64,000 nt of DNA from Pseudomonas viridiflava (GCF_900589395.1 NZ_UUIS01000075.1:404883-468882), one strand, 5' to 3'; counted from the first letter of the stretch, positions 39,884 to 49,068 are shown. Notes: generated by a model from the letters alone, not told the origin. Program-made: numbers and translations.

Positions 39884-40795
39884 TCAATCGCGCGCTGTAA
39901 AACCCTGGCGCCCGAGGCGCTCCATGACCAGCTCGATAAACGCCGACACTGCCAACGGCAGATGCTGGCGGCTGGGGTATAAAACGTGCAGGCCATAGCC
40001 GGTACGGTAGTAATCGGGCAAGACAGGGACCAGACGACCGGCGTGCAGATCGGGGGCGACGATGGTGATCGGCAACAGGGTGATGCCCAGGCCGGCCAGC
40101 GTCGCCTTGCGCAAGGCCTGGGCGGTGTTGCCGGTAAAGCGGCTGGCGATGCGCACATCGTGTTCGGCGTTGTCCGGGCCTTTGAGGCGCCAGGCGGTCA
40201 AGTGGCCGGGTTGAGTAAAACTGACCGCATCGTGTCCAGCCAGGGCTTCCAGCGTGGCCGGTATCCCATGCCGGTCCAGATAAGCAGGACTGGCCACCAT
40301 CTGATCATGGCGCGCTTCGAGTAACTGGCGGCCCACGTAGCCGGAGTCCTGCAGGATGCCGCCGCGAAAGGCAATGTCGATGCGTTCGGCAATCAGGTCG
40401 CAACGAGCGTCGCTGAGGACAAAATCCAGCCGCACCTTGGGGTACGCGGCCAGAAAGTCGGCCACCCATTGCATCGGGAAAAAGTCGAAGAAATCGGCCA
40501 TCGCCGCCACACGCACCGTGCCGCTGGGTTCCTGGCTGCCGCTGATCAATTGCTGCCCGGCCTCCATCAGGCCTTCCACAGCGCTTGAACAGCGGTCGTG
40601 AAAGGCCTGGCCGGCCTGGGTCAGGGTGAGCTTGCGGGTCGAACGCTGCAACAGGCGGGTGCCGACCTGGTCCTCAAGCTGCTGCACCCGACGACTGAGG
40701 GTATTGGCCGGCATGCCCAGTAGCCGGGCGGCCTGGGCAAAGCTGCCGTAACGGACTACGTGGACGAACAAGGCAACATCGTTGAGATCAAGCAT
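39884..40795 (-). CDS. LysR-family regulator, divergent from pirin/OYE genes
   Basis: 303 residues from ATG 40795; an upstream extension to 40846 lacks a ribosome site. HTH at about 3-60 with G-S-F-A-Q-A-A-R-L-L-G-M-P-A-N-T-L-S-R-R. The effector domain has I-D-I-A-F-R-G-G-I, typical of the group that regulates quinone and electrophile-responsive enzymes. It lies 112 bp from the divergent pirin gene and probably controls the pirin-OYE pair. Convergent with the aldo/keto reductase. Confidence 0.86.
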   Translation of the reverse strand: MLDLNDVALFVHVVRYGSFAQAARLLGMPANTLSRRVQQLEDQVGTRLLQRSTRKLTLTQAGQAFHDRCSSAVEGLMEAGQQLISGSQEPSGTVRVAAMADFFDFFPMQWVADFLAAYPKVRLDFVLSDARCDLIAERIDIAFRGGILQDSGYVGRQLLEARHDQMVASPAYLDRHGIPATLEALAGHDAVSFTQPGHLTAWRLKGPDNAEHDVRIASRFTGNTAQALRKATLAGLGITLLPITIVAPDLHAGRLVPVLPDYYRTGYGLHVLYPSRQHLPLAVSAFIELVMERLGRQGFTARD

Positions 40796-40906
40796 AGGCA
40801 ACACCAATACTTCGTTAAGTGGATGAGTGCATTCCAATTGTGCCATCTAATAAAGTAATTGCCAGGCGCTTAAGCTGCAGACATTCCCACTTGCAGAGCG
40901 CCTCCC

Positions 40907-41740
40907 ATGATTCGCACAGCTCCCGTTCACCAACAGGCCCAACGCCGCATCGCTCGTCAGACATCCGGACGCGTGCACGGCCCCATCACCCGCTTGATGA
41001 GCCCCGGCGATCTGGGCCATGTGCTCAAGCCTTTCGTATTCCTGGACATTTTCAGCCTCAACGCCGGGGGCCCCAAGTCGAGCTTCGGCATGCACCCGCA
41101 CTCGGGCATTGCCACGGTCACCTACATGATCTCCGGCGACGTGGCCTATAAGGATTCCACCGGTGCAACGGGTGTGCTGCCGGCCGGCGGTGTGGAGTGG
41201 ATGCGTGCCGGCAACGGTGTATGGCATGACGCGGCACTGGCCAGTGATGCCGCCATGCTGGGTTTTCAGCTGTGGCTGGCGTTGCCGGCGGCGCTGGAAA
41301 ACGCCCCGGCCCAGAGCCTTTACCTCGACCCGGCCGACGTTGCCGAGGACGGCCCCGTGCGGGTGCTGATCGGCCAGTACGGTGCTGCCCGCAGCCCCAT
41401 CCCGGCACCTGCCGGCATCAATTACCTGGCGGTCAACCTGCGCGACGGCGAGCACTGGCACTACACGCCACCCGCCGGACACACCGTGGCCTGGGTGGCG
41501 GTGAATGCCGGTCGCCTGCACGCCAACAGTCTGATCGAAGCCGGTGAGCTGGCGGCCTTTGAAGAAAGCGAGCAAGGCATCGACTTCGTGGCCCACGGCG
41601 CCACCTCGTTCGTGTTGGGTTCGGCTATCAAGCACCCCCATGACCTGGTGACCGGGCACTACTCGGTGCACACCAGCCCCGCCGCCCTGGCGCAGGGCGA
41701 AGCTGAAATCCAACGCATCGGCGCCCTGCTGGGCGCCTGA
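40907..41740 (+). CDS. Pirin-family cupin protein with altered metal site
   Basis: 277 residues. Two cupin domains; the N-terminal motif M-H-P-H-S-G-I-A-T-V-T-Y gives His63 and His65, and the later A-G-N-G-V-W-H-D-A-A gives His107. In canonical pirins the fourth iron ligand is the Glu of H-S-E; here that position is Ala109. So the metal site is three-His or inactive. Some bacterial pirins show quercetin dioxygenase activity, others are regulatory. It is followed 62 bp later by an Old Yellow Enzyme gene, suggesting a shared electrophile response. Confidence 0.84.
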   Translation: MIRTAPVHQQAQRRIARQTSGRVHGPITRLMSPGDLGHVLKPFVFLDIFSLNAGGPKSSFGMHPHSGIATVTYMISGDVAYKDSTGATGVLPAGGVEWMRAGNGVWHDAALASDAAMLGFQLWLALPAALENAPAQSLYLDPADVAEDGPVRVLIGQYGAARSPIPAPAGINYLAVNLRDGEHWHYTPPAGHTVAWVAVNAGRLHANSLIEAGELAAFEESEQGIDFVAHGATSFVLGSAIKHPHDLVTGHYSVHTSPAALAQGEAEIQRIGALLGA

Positions 41741-41802
41741 GGCCCAAGCCACAGCCCTCTCTAGGGCACCTCTATTCATTCTTTATTCAAGCGAGCAAAA
41801 CC

Positions 41803-42873
41803 ATGACCACCGCACCCGATCTTCTGCTTTCGCCTGTCCAGCTTGGCGCCATTACCTTGAACAACCGCATGGTCATGGCGCCCATGACCCGCAGTCGCGC
41901 CGGCGATGGCGACGTCCCCACGCCGCTGATGACCGAATACTACCGGCAGCGCGCCAGTGCCGGTCTGATCGTCACCGAAGGCTCGCAAGTCTCGGCCCAG
42001 GGCAAGGGCTACATGCGTACCCCCGGCATCTTTACTGCCGCCCAGATCAAGGGCTGGCAGCAGGTCACCGAGGCCGTGCATCAGCAAGGCGGGCGTATCT
42101 TCCTGCAGCTGTGGCATGTAGGGCGCCTGTCGCACGCCCTGGTACAACCCAACGGCAACCAGCCGGTGGCCCCTTCGGCGATCAAGGCCGACGGCGAGCT
42201 GTACACCCCTGAGGGCCTCAAGGCCTACGAGGTCCCACGCGCCTTGGGTATCGACGAGATTGCGGCGGTTGTGGCCGACTTTCGCCAGGCGGCCGAAAAT
42301 GCCCGGCAGGCCGGTTTCGATGGTGTGGAAATCCACGGTGCCAATGGTTACCTGATCGACCAGTTCCTGCGCGATGGCACCAATAAGCGCACCGACGCCT
42401 ACGGCGGCTCGGCCGAGAACCGCGTGCGCTTTCTCAAGGAAGTGGTCGAGGCAGTGATCGAAGTCTTTGGCGCCAGCCGTGTCGGCGTGCGCCTGTCGCC
42501 GGTGTTCGATTACTTCTCGATGAGCGACAGCCAGCCGCAGGTCACGTTCAACCAGGCGGCGAAAATGCTCAGCCGCTACAGCCTGGCGTATCTGCATGTG
42601 GTGAGGATGGGCACAGAAGCCTTCGACTTTGCCGAGTTCAAGCGCCACTTCGGCGGCACCTACATCAGTAACGGTGGCTACGATGCTGCCCTGGCCGAAA
42701 CCGCCCTGCAAACCGGCGACGCCGACCTGGTGGCCTTTGGTACGCCCTTCATCGCCAACCCGGACCTGGTCGAGCGCTTCAGAAAAGGCGCCGGGCTAAA
42801 CCCGCTCGACACCAGCACCTTTTACCAGGGTGAAGAAAAAGGCTACACCGACTACCCGGCCCTGGCGGTCTAA
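41803..42873 (+). CDS. Old Yellow Enzyme family alkene reductase (NemA/XenB-like)
   Basis: 356 residues from ATG 41803. FMN TIM-barrel enzyme that reduces activated alkenes, quinones or nitro compounds with NADPH. Motifs: M-A-P-M-T-R-S-R-A near residue 25, H-V-G-R-L-S-H, the active-site E-I-H-G-A-N-G-Y-L-I-D-Q-F-L-R-D (His/Asn pair and Tyr), and T-D-A-Y-G-G-S. The family tag suggests N-ethylmaleimide or xenobiotic reductase. Probably co-transcribed with pirin. The stop TAA overlaps the stop codon of the convergent dehydrogenase. Confidence 0.9.
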   Translation: MTTAPDLLLSPVQLGAITLNNRMVMAPMTRSRAGDGDVPTPLMTEYYRQRASAGLIVTEGSQVSAQGKGYMRTPGIFTAAQIKGWQQVTEAVHQQGGRIFLQLWHVGRLSHALVQPNGNQPVAPSAIKADGELYTPEGLKAYEVPRALGIDEIAAVVADFRQAAENARQAGFDGVEIHGANGYLIDQFLRDGTNKRTDAYGGSAENRVRFLKEVVEAVIEVFGASRVGVRLSPVFDYFSMSDSQPQVTFNQAAKMLSRYSLAYLHVVRMGTEAFDFAEFKRHFGGTYISNGGYDAALAETALQTGDADLVAFGTPFIANPDLVERFRKGAGLNPLDTSTFYQGEEKGYTDYPALAV

Positions 42874-43877
42874 ACGCTCAGCACAATCTTGCCAAAGTGC
42901 GCGCCAGAGGCTTCGTGGGCGAAGGCTTTGCCGATGTCTTCCAAGGCAAACACGCTGTCGATCACCGGCTTGACCTTCAGGCATTCCAGCGCCCGGACCA
43001 AGTCCAGCTGGTGTTGCCGGCTGCCGACGATCAAGCCTTGCAGGCGCTGTTGCCGGGCCATCAGCGCCACGGTCGGCACCTCGCCAGACACGCCGGTGAG
43101 GATGCCGATCAGGGCGATATGCCCGCCGATCCGGCAGGCCGTGATCGACTGCGCCAGCGTGGCCGGGCCGCCCACTTCGATCACATGGTCGACGCCGCGT
43201 CCGTGGGTCAGCGCCACGACTTCTTCGCCCCACTGCGGTTGCGTGCGGTAATTGATCGTGTGGTCAGCACCCAGTGCACGCACCCGGGCCAGCTTCTCGT
43301 CGGACGACGAAGTTGCAATCACCAGGGCGCCCATGGCCTTGGCCAGTTGCAGGGCAAAGATCGACACCCCGCCGGTGCCCATCACCAGCACCGAATCACC
43401 CGGCTTGATCCCGCCATTGACCACCAGCGCTCGCCAGGCGGTCAGCCCGGCGGTGGTCAGGGTCGCCGCTTCCTGATGCGAGTAGCCTTGGGGCGCACGG
43501 GTAAACCAGTGGCTGGGCTTGACTACCACTTGCTGTGCATAACCGTCGACGCCGTCACCCGGTGTGGTGCTGAAATCGCCAATGGTCGGCGCCCCGTCAT
43601 GCCAGTGTGGAAAGAAGCACGACACCACGTGGTCGCCCACCTTGAATTCGGTCACCTCTTCGCCCACCGCCTCAACCACCCCTGCGCCATCGGCCATGGG
43701 GATGCGGCCGTCAGCCGTTGGCATCTTGCCGGTGGCCACGGCGTAGTCATGGAAATTCAACGAGCTGGCGTGCACGCGCACGCGGATCTGGCCCGGCCCC
43801 GGCTGGCCGGGATCAGGCAGGTCGACAACATGAAGATTTTCCAGGCTTGCAGGCAGGCGTAGCGTGATGGCTTTCAT
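42870..43877 (-). CDS. Medium-chain NAD(P)-dependent oxidoreductase (quinone-reductase-like)
   Basis: 335 residues from ATG 43877. MDR fold: S-S-L-N-F-H-D-Y, A-D-G-A-G-V-V-E-A-V-G, and the NAD(P) motif V-L-V-M-G-T-G-G-V-S-I-F. Zinc ligands of classical alcohol dehydrogenases are missing, so it belongs with quinone or enoyl reductases (YogA-like). Stop codons of this gene and the OYE gene share bases at 42870-42873. Followed on the same strand, further upstream, by qorB; together they form a quinone/electrophile detoxification neighbourhood. Confidence 0.84.
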   Translation of the reverse strand: MKAITLRLPASLENLHVVDLPDPGQPGPGQIRVRVHASSLNFHDYAVATGKMPTADGRIPMADGAGVVEAVGEEVTEFKVGDHVVSCFFPHWHDGAPTIGDFSTTPGDGVDGYAQQVVVKPSHWFTRAPQGYSHQEAATLTTAGLTAWRALVVNGGIKPGDSVLVMGTGGVSIFALQLAKAMGALVIATSSSDEKLARVRALGADHTINYRTQPQWGEEVVALTHGRGVDHVIEVGGPATLAQSITACRIGGHIALIGILTGVSGEVPTVALMARQQRLQGLIVGSRQHQLDLVRALECLKVKPVIDSVFALEDIGKAFAHEASGAHFGKIVLSV

Positions 43878-43954
43878 TGCAAAAGTCCCTTTCAAGTCGA
43901 TGGAGTGTGCCTGGCCGGCGGCGCTTCAAGCCACCGGCTGGCGCACTGTGAACC

Positions 43955-44809
43955 TCAGTGCTTGAGGGCTTGGGCAACAGAAACGGCAATTGGTGTCGTC
44001 GCCCGGCCGATCAGTTGGCTCAGCTGACGCGAATCATCGAACAGCGCGCCCTTGGCCGCCCCCGTGTCGGAGTCCGACAACAGTGCAGCAAAGACGTCGG
44101 GCAGGCCGATACCGATCAGCGCAGCTTTGTACTGTTGCTCCGGCAGGTCACTGTAGATCACCGGCCGGCCCGATTGTTTAGCCACCTCCACGGCCAGTTC
44201 CGCCAATGAATAGCTGTCGTCACCGGCCAGTTCGTAGACCTTGCCGGCATGACCGTCCTGGGTCAGCACCACCGCTGCGGCGTCGGCATAGTCAGCACGC
44301 GAGGCTGAAGCAATGCGGCCCTCACCTGCGCTGCCCAGAATGGCGCCATGCTCAACAGCGGCAGGCACACTGGCGGTGTAGTTTTCGTGGTACCAGCCGT
44401 TGCGCAGCAGCACATGATCCAGGCCGGACTCGGCCAGCGCCTGCTCGGTGTCGCGATGCTCAGCCGCCAGGCCCAGGGGCGACGTGTCGGCCTTCAGCAC
44501 GCTGGTGTAGGCCAGCAACTGCACGCCAGCGGCCTTGGCCGCCTGAATGACCGCCCGGTGCTGCGCCGAGCGCTGGCCGATTTCGCTCGAAGAAATCAGC
44601 AGCAGCTTGCTGACGCCGGCCAGTGCCGCGTCGAGCGTCTGCGGCTCGGAGTAATCGGCCCGGCGTACGATCACGCCCTTGGCCACCAGGTCCTGGGCCT
44701 TGAGCGGGTCACGCACCAGGGCAATCACATCGGTGGGCGCTACGCTGTTGAGCAGCGCGTCGATGACCAGACGGCCCAGTTGGCCGGTTGCACCTGTGAC
44801 AGCAATCAT
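43955..44809 (-). CDS. qorB: NAD(P)H:quinone oxidoreductase 2-like (QorB/YtfG, NmrA-like)
   Basis: 284 residues from ATG 44809; E. coli QorB is 286. Atypical SDR fold with I-A-V-T-G-A-T-G-Q-L-G at the start, L-L-L-I-S-S-S-E, and L-L-R-N-G-W-Y-H-E-N-Y as in QorB. It reduces quinones using NADPH and protects from quinone stress. Divergent from an HxlR regulator at 44895, the same pairing as E. coli ytfG/ytfH. A palindrome between them is a likely operator. Confidence 0.85.
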   Translation of the reverse strand: MIAVTGATGQLGRLVIDALLNSVAPTDVIALVRDPLKAQDLVAKGVIVRRADYSEPQTLDAALAGVSKLLLISSSEIGQRSAQHRAVIQAAKAAGVQLLAYTSVLKADTSPLGLAAEHRDTEQALAESGLDHVLLRNGWYHENYTASVPAAVEHGAILGSAGEGRIASASRADYADAAAVVLTQDGHAGKVYELAGDDSYSLAELAVEVAKQSGRPVIYSDLPEQQYKAALIGIGLPDVFAALLSDSDTGAAKGALFDDSRQLSQLIGRATTPIAVSVAQALKH

Positions 44810-44856
44810 GAAAGCACCTTGATTCAAATGAGAGGAAGCCGCATCCTACGCCGCAC

Positions 44857-44873
44857 ACTTACGATTGGTAAGT
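44857..44873. promoter_or_regulatory. Palindromic operator between qorB and hxlR-type gene
   Basis: ACTTACGATTGGTAAGT is a six-base inverted repeat (ACTTAC/GTAAGT) around a five-base centre, placed in the 85 bp between the divergent genes. HxlR/QorR-type repressors bind such sites. A partial copy, GGTAAG, lies nearer the regulator start. Confidence 0.6.
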
Positions 44874-44894
44874 ACGCACAAAAAGGTAAGCATC

Positions 44895-45311
44895 ATGACC
44901 ATTGATGAGCAGCTTTACACGCCGTTGGCCGCCAGACTTCGCCGGGGCGAGGTGCTGAGCGTCGACTGCCCTTCGCGCCATGTGCTCAAGCACATGACCA
45001 GCCGCTGGGGCGTGCTGGTGCTGGTGGTGCTGATTGACGGCACGCATCGTTTCAGTGACCTGCGACGCAAGATTGGCGGCATCAGTGAAAAAATGCTTGC
45101 CCAGACCCTGCAAGGGCTCGAAGGCGACGGCCTGGTGCAGCGCTTCTCACACTCGGTGGTGCCGCCGCATGTGGAATACAGCCTCACGCCGCTGGGCAGT
45201 GAGGCGGCCGCAAAAGTCGAAGCGATGGTCGACTGGATCGAAGACAGGCTGCCGGCCATCCTGCAGATTCGTCGTGAAAAAGCAGACTCGGCGCTGAATC
45301 AGACCACCTGA
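44895..45311 (+). CDS. HxlR-family redox-sensing regulator (QorR/YtfH-like)
   Basis: 138 residues from ATG 44895, preceded by AAGG. Single winged-helix domain. S-V-D-C-P-S-R-H-V-L-K-H carries the conserved N-terminal cysteine (Cys25) that in quinone-sensing HxlR proteins is modified by electrophiles. G-G-I-S-E-K-M-L-A-Q-T-L-Q is the recognition helix region, and V-P-P-H-V-E-Y-S-L-T the wing. It should repress qorB until quinones or disulfide stress oxidise the cysteine. Its last 13 bp overlap the end of the convergent molybdoenzyme gene. Confidence 0.86.
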   Translation: MTIDEQLYTPLAARLRRGEVLSVDCPSRHVLKHMTSRWGVLVLVVLIDGTHRFSDLRRKIGGISEKMLAQTLQGLEGDGLVQRFSHSVVPPHVEYSLTPLGSEAAAKVEAMVDWIEDRLPAILQIRREKADSALNQTT

Positions 45312-47647
45312 TCGCTCCCCGGCACCTCGCGCTCATGGGGTTGACGAGGCGCCGCGTGCAAGGTCACCGGCACCGACTTGGCCGCCGGCACCTTGCTGCG
45401 CTCGGCGTGATGCCACAGCGGCACCAACGCATTGCACTCGGGGTAATACCCCGCCGCGCAGCCTTCGGGAATGTCATAGGCCATGATCTGCAAAGGCCCG
45501 GCCTCACGCAGCACCTCAGGCTCGACCGCTGTGCGCAGCATGACCCAGTCACCGGCGGCAAAGCCCAGGCGCACGATGTCGTTGCGGTTGAGGAATACCA
45601 CGCTGCGGGTGCCCTTCACGCCACGAAAACGGTCGTCGTAGCCATAGATGGTGGTGTTGAACTGGTCGTTGCTGCGGATCGTCATCAGTTGAAGGACATG
45701 GCGGCTGTCAGCAGTGCCGGGCACATCGTCGTTTTCATTCAGGGTCTGCGGCGTCACGAACTGCGCCTTGCCCGACTCGGTGGGCCACTCACGCTGGCGC
45801 ACCGGCAAGGGCCGATGGAAACCGCCCGGCATCCACATGCGTGTTTCCATGCCATGAAAGATTTTCGGGTACACCTGCGCAATGGCTGCCCGGATCTGCG
45901 CATAGTCGCCCTGCCACTGCGCCCAGGGAATCCGGGCCTGGCCATCCAGAGTGGCCTGCGCGAGGCCGGCGATGATCGCCACCTCTGATTGCAGGTGCTC
46001 GCCGGCCGGCTCTCGAGTGCCTTTCCAGGCATGCACGAACCCGGTGCTGTCTTCTGTGCTGTAGACCTGCTCCTGGCCGTTTTGCCGGTCCATTTCCAGG
46101 TGACCCAGGCACGGCAGCAACCACATATGGGCGCCAGGCAACAAATGACTGCGATTGAGTTTGGTGGCCACTTGCACGTTCAACTGCAACTGTGACCAGG
46201 CCGGCTCCATGCGACTCGTATCTGGAATGGCACGCAGAAAGTTACCGCCCAGCCCGATGAAGCCTTTGACGCTGCCGTCCAGAATCCCCTCACAGGTGTC
46301 GACCGTGGCCCGGCCCATGCGCTCGGGCACCTTGAAGCCAAACAGCGCCTCGATCTTGTCCTTGGGCACCTTGGCCGGGTCTTCGGTAATGCCTACCGTG
46401 CGCTGGCCCTGCACGTTGGAGTGCCCGCGCACCGGACAGATCCCCGCACCCGGCTTGCCGAAATTGCCGCGCAGCAACAGGAAATTGACCAGCATCTGCA
46501 CGTTTTCAACGCCGTGGCGGTGCTGGGTCATGCCCATGCCATAGACCAGCATGACCCGCTCACTGCGTGCATACACGGTGGCGGCGGCCTCCATGGCGCC
46601 GCGACTCAGGCCCGAACAGCTTTCCAGCACAGCCCAGGGCTGGCGCTCGACCTGGGCAATGAACGTTTCGAAGCCTTCGGTGTGTTGCGCGATAAAGTCA
46701 TGGTTCAGCACCGGCTTGCGTTGTTCGGCCTGGGCCTGGCGGTCCATCTCCAGCAGCGCCTTGGCCATACCGGTGATGGCCGCAATGTCGCCGCCAATCG
46801 CCACCTGATGGTATTGCGTGCTGATCACGGTCGACGCCGGCCCCAGCATCTCGACCGGCGATTGCGGGTTGACGAAGCGTTCCAGGCCCCGCTCGCGCAA
46901 CGGGTTGAAGGTGATCACCGGCACCTGGCGCTTACGCGCCGCTTGCAGCGGGTGCAGCATGCGCGGGCTGTTGCTGCCGACGTTCTGGCCGAAGAAGAAA
47001 ATGCAATCGGTGTGTTCGAAGTCATCCAGCGTGACCGTGCCTACCGGCACGCCAATGCTTTCCTGCAAGCCGACCGAGGTGCTTTCGTGGCACATGTTCG
47101 AGCTGTCGGGCAGGTTATTGGTGCCATAGGCGCGGGCTAAGAGCTGATACATGAACGACGCTTCCAGCGACGCCCGGCCGGAGGCATAGAAGACCACCTC
47201 ATCGGGTGCCAGCCGGCGCAGTTCGGCGCCGATTTCCTTGTAGGCCTGCGCCCAACTGGTGGGCCGGTAACGATCATCCCTGGCGTCGTAGCGCAACGGA
47301 TGGGTCAACCGCCCGTGTTGCTCCAGGGCATGATCGCTCCAGCCGCGCAGTTCGGTCAGGGTGTGGCGGGCAAAGAAATCCGGGGCGGTTCTGAGCGCTG
47401 TCAGCTCCCAGGCCGTGGCCTTGGCGCCGTTTTCACAGAACTCCAGCGCCAGCGGATGGGCCGGCTTGGCCCAGGCGCAACTCACGCACCCGACGCCCTT
47501 GGGTTTGTTCAGCCGCAGCAATGTCGCCGGCGCATGGCGCCACGCCTGCTCACGCCAGAGAATGTTCATGACCGAACGGGCCGAGCCCCACCCTCCCGAC
47601 GCCGAGAGATAAGGCCGGAACCGGGCAGTGGAATGGATAAGCTGCAT
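45299..47647 (-). CDS. FdhF/YdeP-family molybdopterin oxidoreductase
   Basis: 782 residues from ATG 47647 with AAGGGG upstream. Belongs to the DMSO-reductase superfamily. The N-terminal G-V-G-C-V-S-C-A-W has two cysteines rather than the four of a classical [4Fe-4S] site. Other motifs: C-H-E-S-T-S-V-G-L (cofactor region), G-M-G-M-T-Q-H-R-H-G-V, G-Q-R-T-V-G-I, and the C-terminal molybdopterin-binding lobe with Q-F-N-T-T-I-Y-G-Y. YdeP in E. coli is linked to acid resistance; substrate unknown. No electron-transfer subunits adjoin. Soluble, no twin-arginine signal. Confidence 0.86.
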   Translation of the reverse strand: MQLIHSTARFRPYLSASGGWGSARSVMNILWREQAWRHAPATLLRLNKPKGVGCVSCAWAKPAHPLALEFCENGAKATAWELTALRTAPDFFARHTLTELRGWSDHALEQHGRLTHPLRYDARDDRYRPTSWAQAYKEIGAELRRLAPDEVVFYASGRASLEASFMYQLLARAYGTNNLPDSSNMCHESTSVGLQESIGVPVGTVTLDDFEHTDCIFFFGQNVGSNSPRMLHPLQAARKRQVPVITFNPLRERGLERFVNPQSPVEMLGPASTVISTQYHQVAIGGDIAAITGMAKALLEMDRQAQAEQRKPVLNHDFIAQHTEGFETFIAQVERQPWAVLESCSGLSRGAMEAAATVYARSERVMLVYGMGMTQHRHGVENVQMLVNFLLLRGNFGKPGAGICPVRGHSNVQGQRTVGITEDPAKVPKDKIEALFGFKVPERMGRATVDTCEGILDGSVKGFIGLGGNFLRAIPDTSRMEPAWSQLQLNVQVATKLNRSHLLPGAHMWLLPCLGHLEMDRQNGQEQVYSTEDSTGFVHAWKGTREPAGEHLQSEVAIIAGLAQATLDGQARIPWAQWQGDYAQIRAAIAQVYPKIFHGMETRMWMPGGFHRPLPVRQREWPTESGKAQFVTPQTLNENDDVPGTADSRHVLQLMTIRSNDQFNTTIYGYDDRFRGVKGTRSVVFLNRNDIVRLGFAAGDWVMLRTAVEPEVLREAGPLQIMAYDIPEGCAAGYYPECNALVPLWHHAERSKVPAAKSVPVTLHAAPRQPHEREVPGSDQVV

Positions 47648-47721
47648 CGAACGCCCCTTGCTGGAAGGCCCTGAAGGCCTGTGGAAAATCCTTGAATCCA
47701 CTGCAAGGGACTGTCTGCGAT

Positions 47722-48360
47722 TCAGCCTTGTTCAACGGCCTTGTCGCGTTCTACGACCGATGGCACATGGGCATGCCGGAACAGACCCTGCCCTATTTCC
47801 CAGGCAACCTGGAGATGAGCCTGTGCCGGCTGCGTTTCCGACTCGAACACCAGCGCAGAGCTGATGACCGGCGCACCGCAGTAATCGAAAATGCCGTGGT
47901 CGATCTGGCTTTTCATCGCCGCACCGTAGCCATGGCGCGCATACGTACCGGCGTCAGCACCGGCCACGCCAAGCAGATGGACCTGCAGGTGGCCCAGCTT
48001 CTTGATCAGGGTGGCTTCCAGGCTGAAATCGAATGCCCAGCCATTGCAGAACACCCGGTCGATCCAGCCCTTGAGCAGCGCCGGCATCGACCACCAATAC
48101 ACCGGGTAGACCAGCACCAGCGCATCGGCACGCTCGATCCGCGCCTGTTCGGCCAGGACATCGGCAGGTGGCTGGCTTTTGTGGCGATGAACCGCGCCAT
48201 CGGCCGCTGTAAATCGGGGGTCGAAACCGGTCGCTGCCAGGTCGAGGATTTCATGGCTGTGCGACAGGTCAGCCTCGGTCAGCCCCAGCGCCACTTGCCT
48301 GGCCAGGCTGTGAGTCAAGGAGGATGCATCGTGATGGGCAACGACGATAAGCGTGTGCAT
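47722..48360 (-). CDS. Flavodoxin-fold NAD(P)H quinone oxidoreductase (MdaB/KefF-like)
   Basis: 212 residues. Flavodoxin-like: T-L-I-V-V-A-H-H-D-A-S-S-L-T near the start binds the FMN/FAD phosphate, and V-Y-P-V-Y-W-W-S-M-P-A-L-L-K-G is the family signature. It probably reduces quinones in two-electron steps. Divergent from a TetR regulator at 48460 (99 bp) with a repeated 11-bp motif between them, so it is likely induced by a quinone or drug. Lies beside the molybdoenzyme gene but with a 74-bp gap. Confidence 0.84.
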   Translation of the reverse strand: MHTLIVVAHHDASSLTHSLARQVALGLTEADLSHSHEILDLAATGFDPRFTAADGAVHRHKSQPPADVLAEQARIERADALVLVYPVYWWSMPALLKGWIDRVFCNGWAFDFSLEATLIKKLGHLQVHLLGVAGADAGTYARHGYGAAMKSQIDHGIFDYCGAPVISSALVFESETQPAQAHLQVAWEIGQGLFRHAHVPSVVERDKAVEQG

Positions 48361-48417
48361 GGGCGGTTCCTTGTAGACGGATGATCAGTCGATTGCGAGG
48401 CGGCGCCTGACGCAATA

Positions 48418-48452
48418 TACTTTTGGTAGGTTTCGGTAACTTACTTTTGGTA
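48418..48452. promoter_or_regulatory. Repeated TetR operator candidate
   Basis: TACTTTTGGTA occurs at 48418-48428 and again at 48442-48452, 24 bp apart. Each is a short inverted repeat (TAC/GTA), and the outer ends form ATATAC...GTATAT. The pair ends 8 bp before the TetR start codon, a position suited to autorepression. Confidence 0.55.
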
Positions 48453-48459
48453 TATAGCG

Positions 48460-49068
48460 ATGTCAAGCCCATCCTCACCTGCCCGCGCCCAGCCACGCCA
48501 GCGTCTGTCGCGAGAAAATCGCCTGGCCCAGTTGCTGGGCGTGGCCTGGAAAATCGTTCGTGAACAAGGCACCGAAGCGCTGACGCTGGGTCACCTGGCC
48601 GAACAGGCGGGTGTCACCAAGCCGGTGGTCTACGATCACTTTGCGGATCGTCCGGCGTTGCTGTGCACGCTGTACCAGGATTTCGACGAGCGTCAGACGG
48701 CGCTGTTCGATGCAGCCTTGCAACACAGCGAAGCGAGCGCCGAGGCCAAGGCGTGGGTGATTGCCAATGCCTATGTGGACTGCGTGCTGCAGCAAGGCCG
48801 TGAAATCGCAGGCGTACTTGCCGCGCTCAGCAGCTCGCCGGAGCTGGCGCGGGTCAAGCAGGCGTATGAGGCGGCGTTCATGGACAAATGCCGGGCCGTG
48901 CTGGCGCCCTTTATTGGCGATGCGCAGCTGTCAACCGCGCATTTACGCGCCATGCTCGGCGCTGCCGAAGCGCTGTCGGCCGCCGCGGCATCCGCTGAGG
49001 TGTCGCCGCCACAGGCCAAGGCCGAACTGTATGAAGTGATCGTGTCGATGCTCAACCGCGCCCGCTAA
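48460..49068 (+). CDS. TetR/AcrR-family regulator
   Basis: 202 residues from ATG 48460. N-terminal TetR HTH at about 20-65, with L-G-H-L-A-E-Q-A-G-V-T-K-P-V-V-Y-D-H-F as helices 2-3. The rest is a helical ligand-binding domain with A-N-A-Y-V-D-C-V-L-Q. Divergent from the flavodoxin-fold quinone reductase, the most likely target. Inducer probably a quinone or phenolic, inferred only from the partner gene. Confidence 0.86.
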   Translation: MSSPSSPARAQPRQRLSRENRLAQLLGVAWKIVREQGTEALTLGHLAEQAGVTKPVVYDHFADRPALLCTLYQDFDERQTALFDAALQHSEASAEAKAWVIANAYVDCVLQQGREIAGVLAALSSSPELARVKQAYEAAFMDKCRAVLAPFIGDAQLSTAHLRAMLGAAEALSAAAASAEVSPPQAKAELYEVIVSMLNRAR

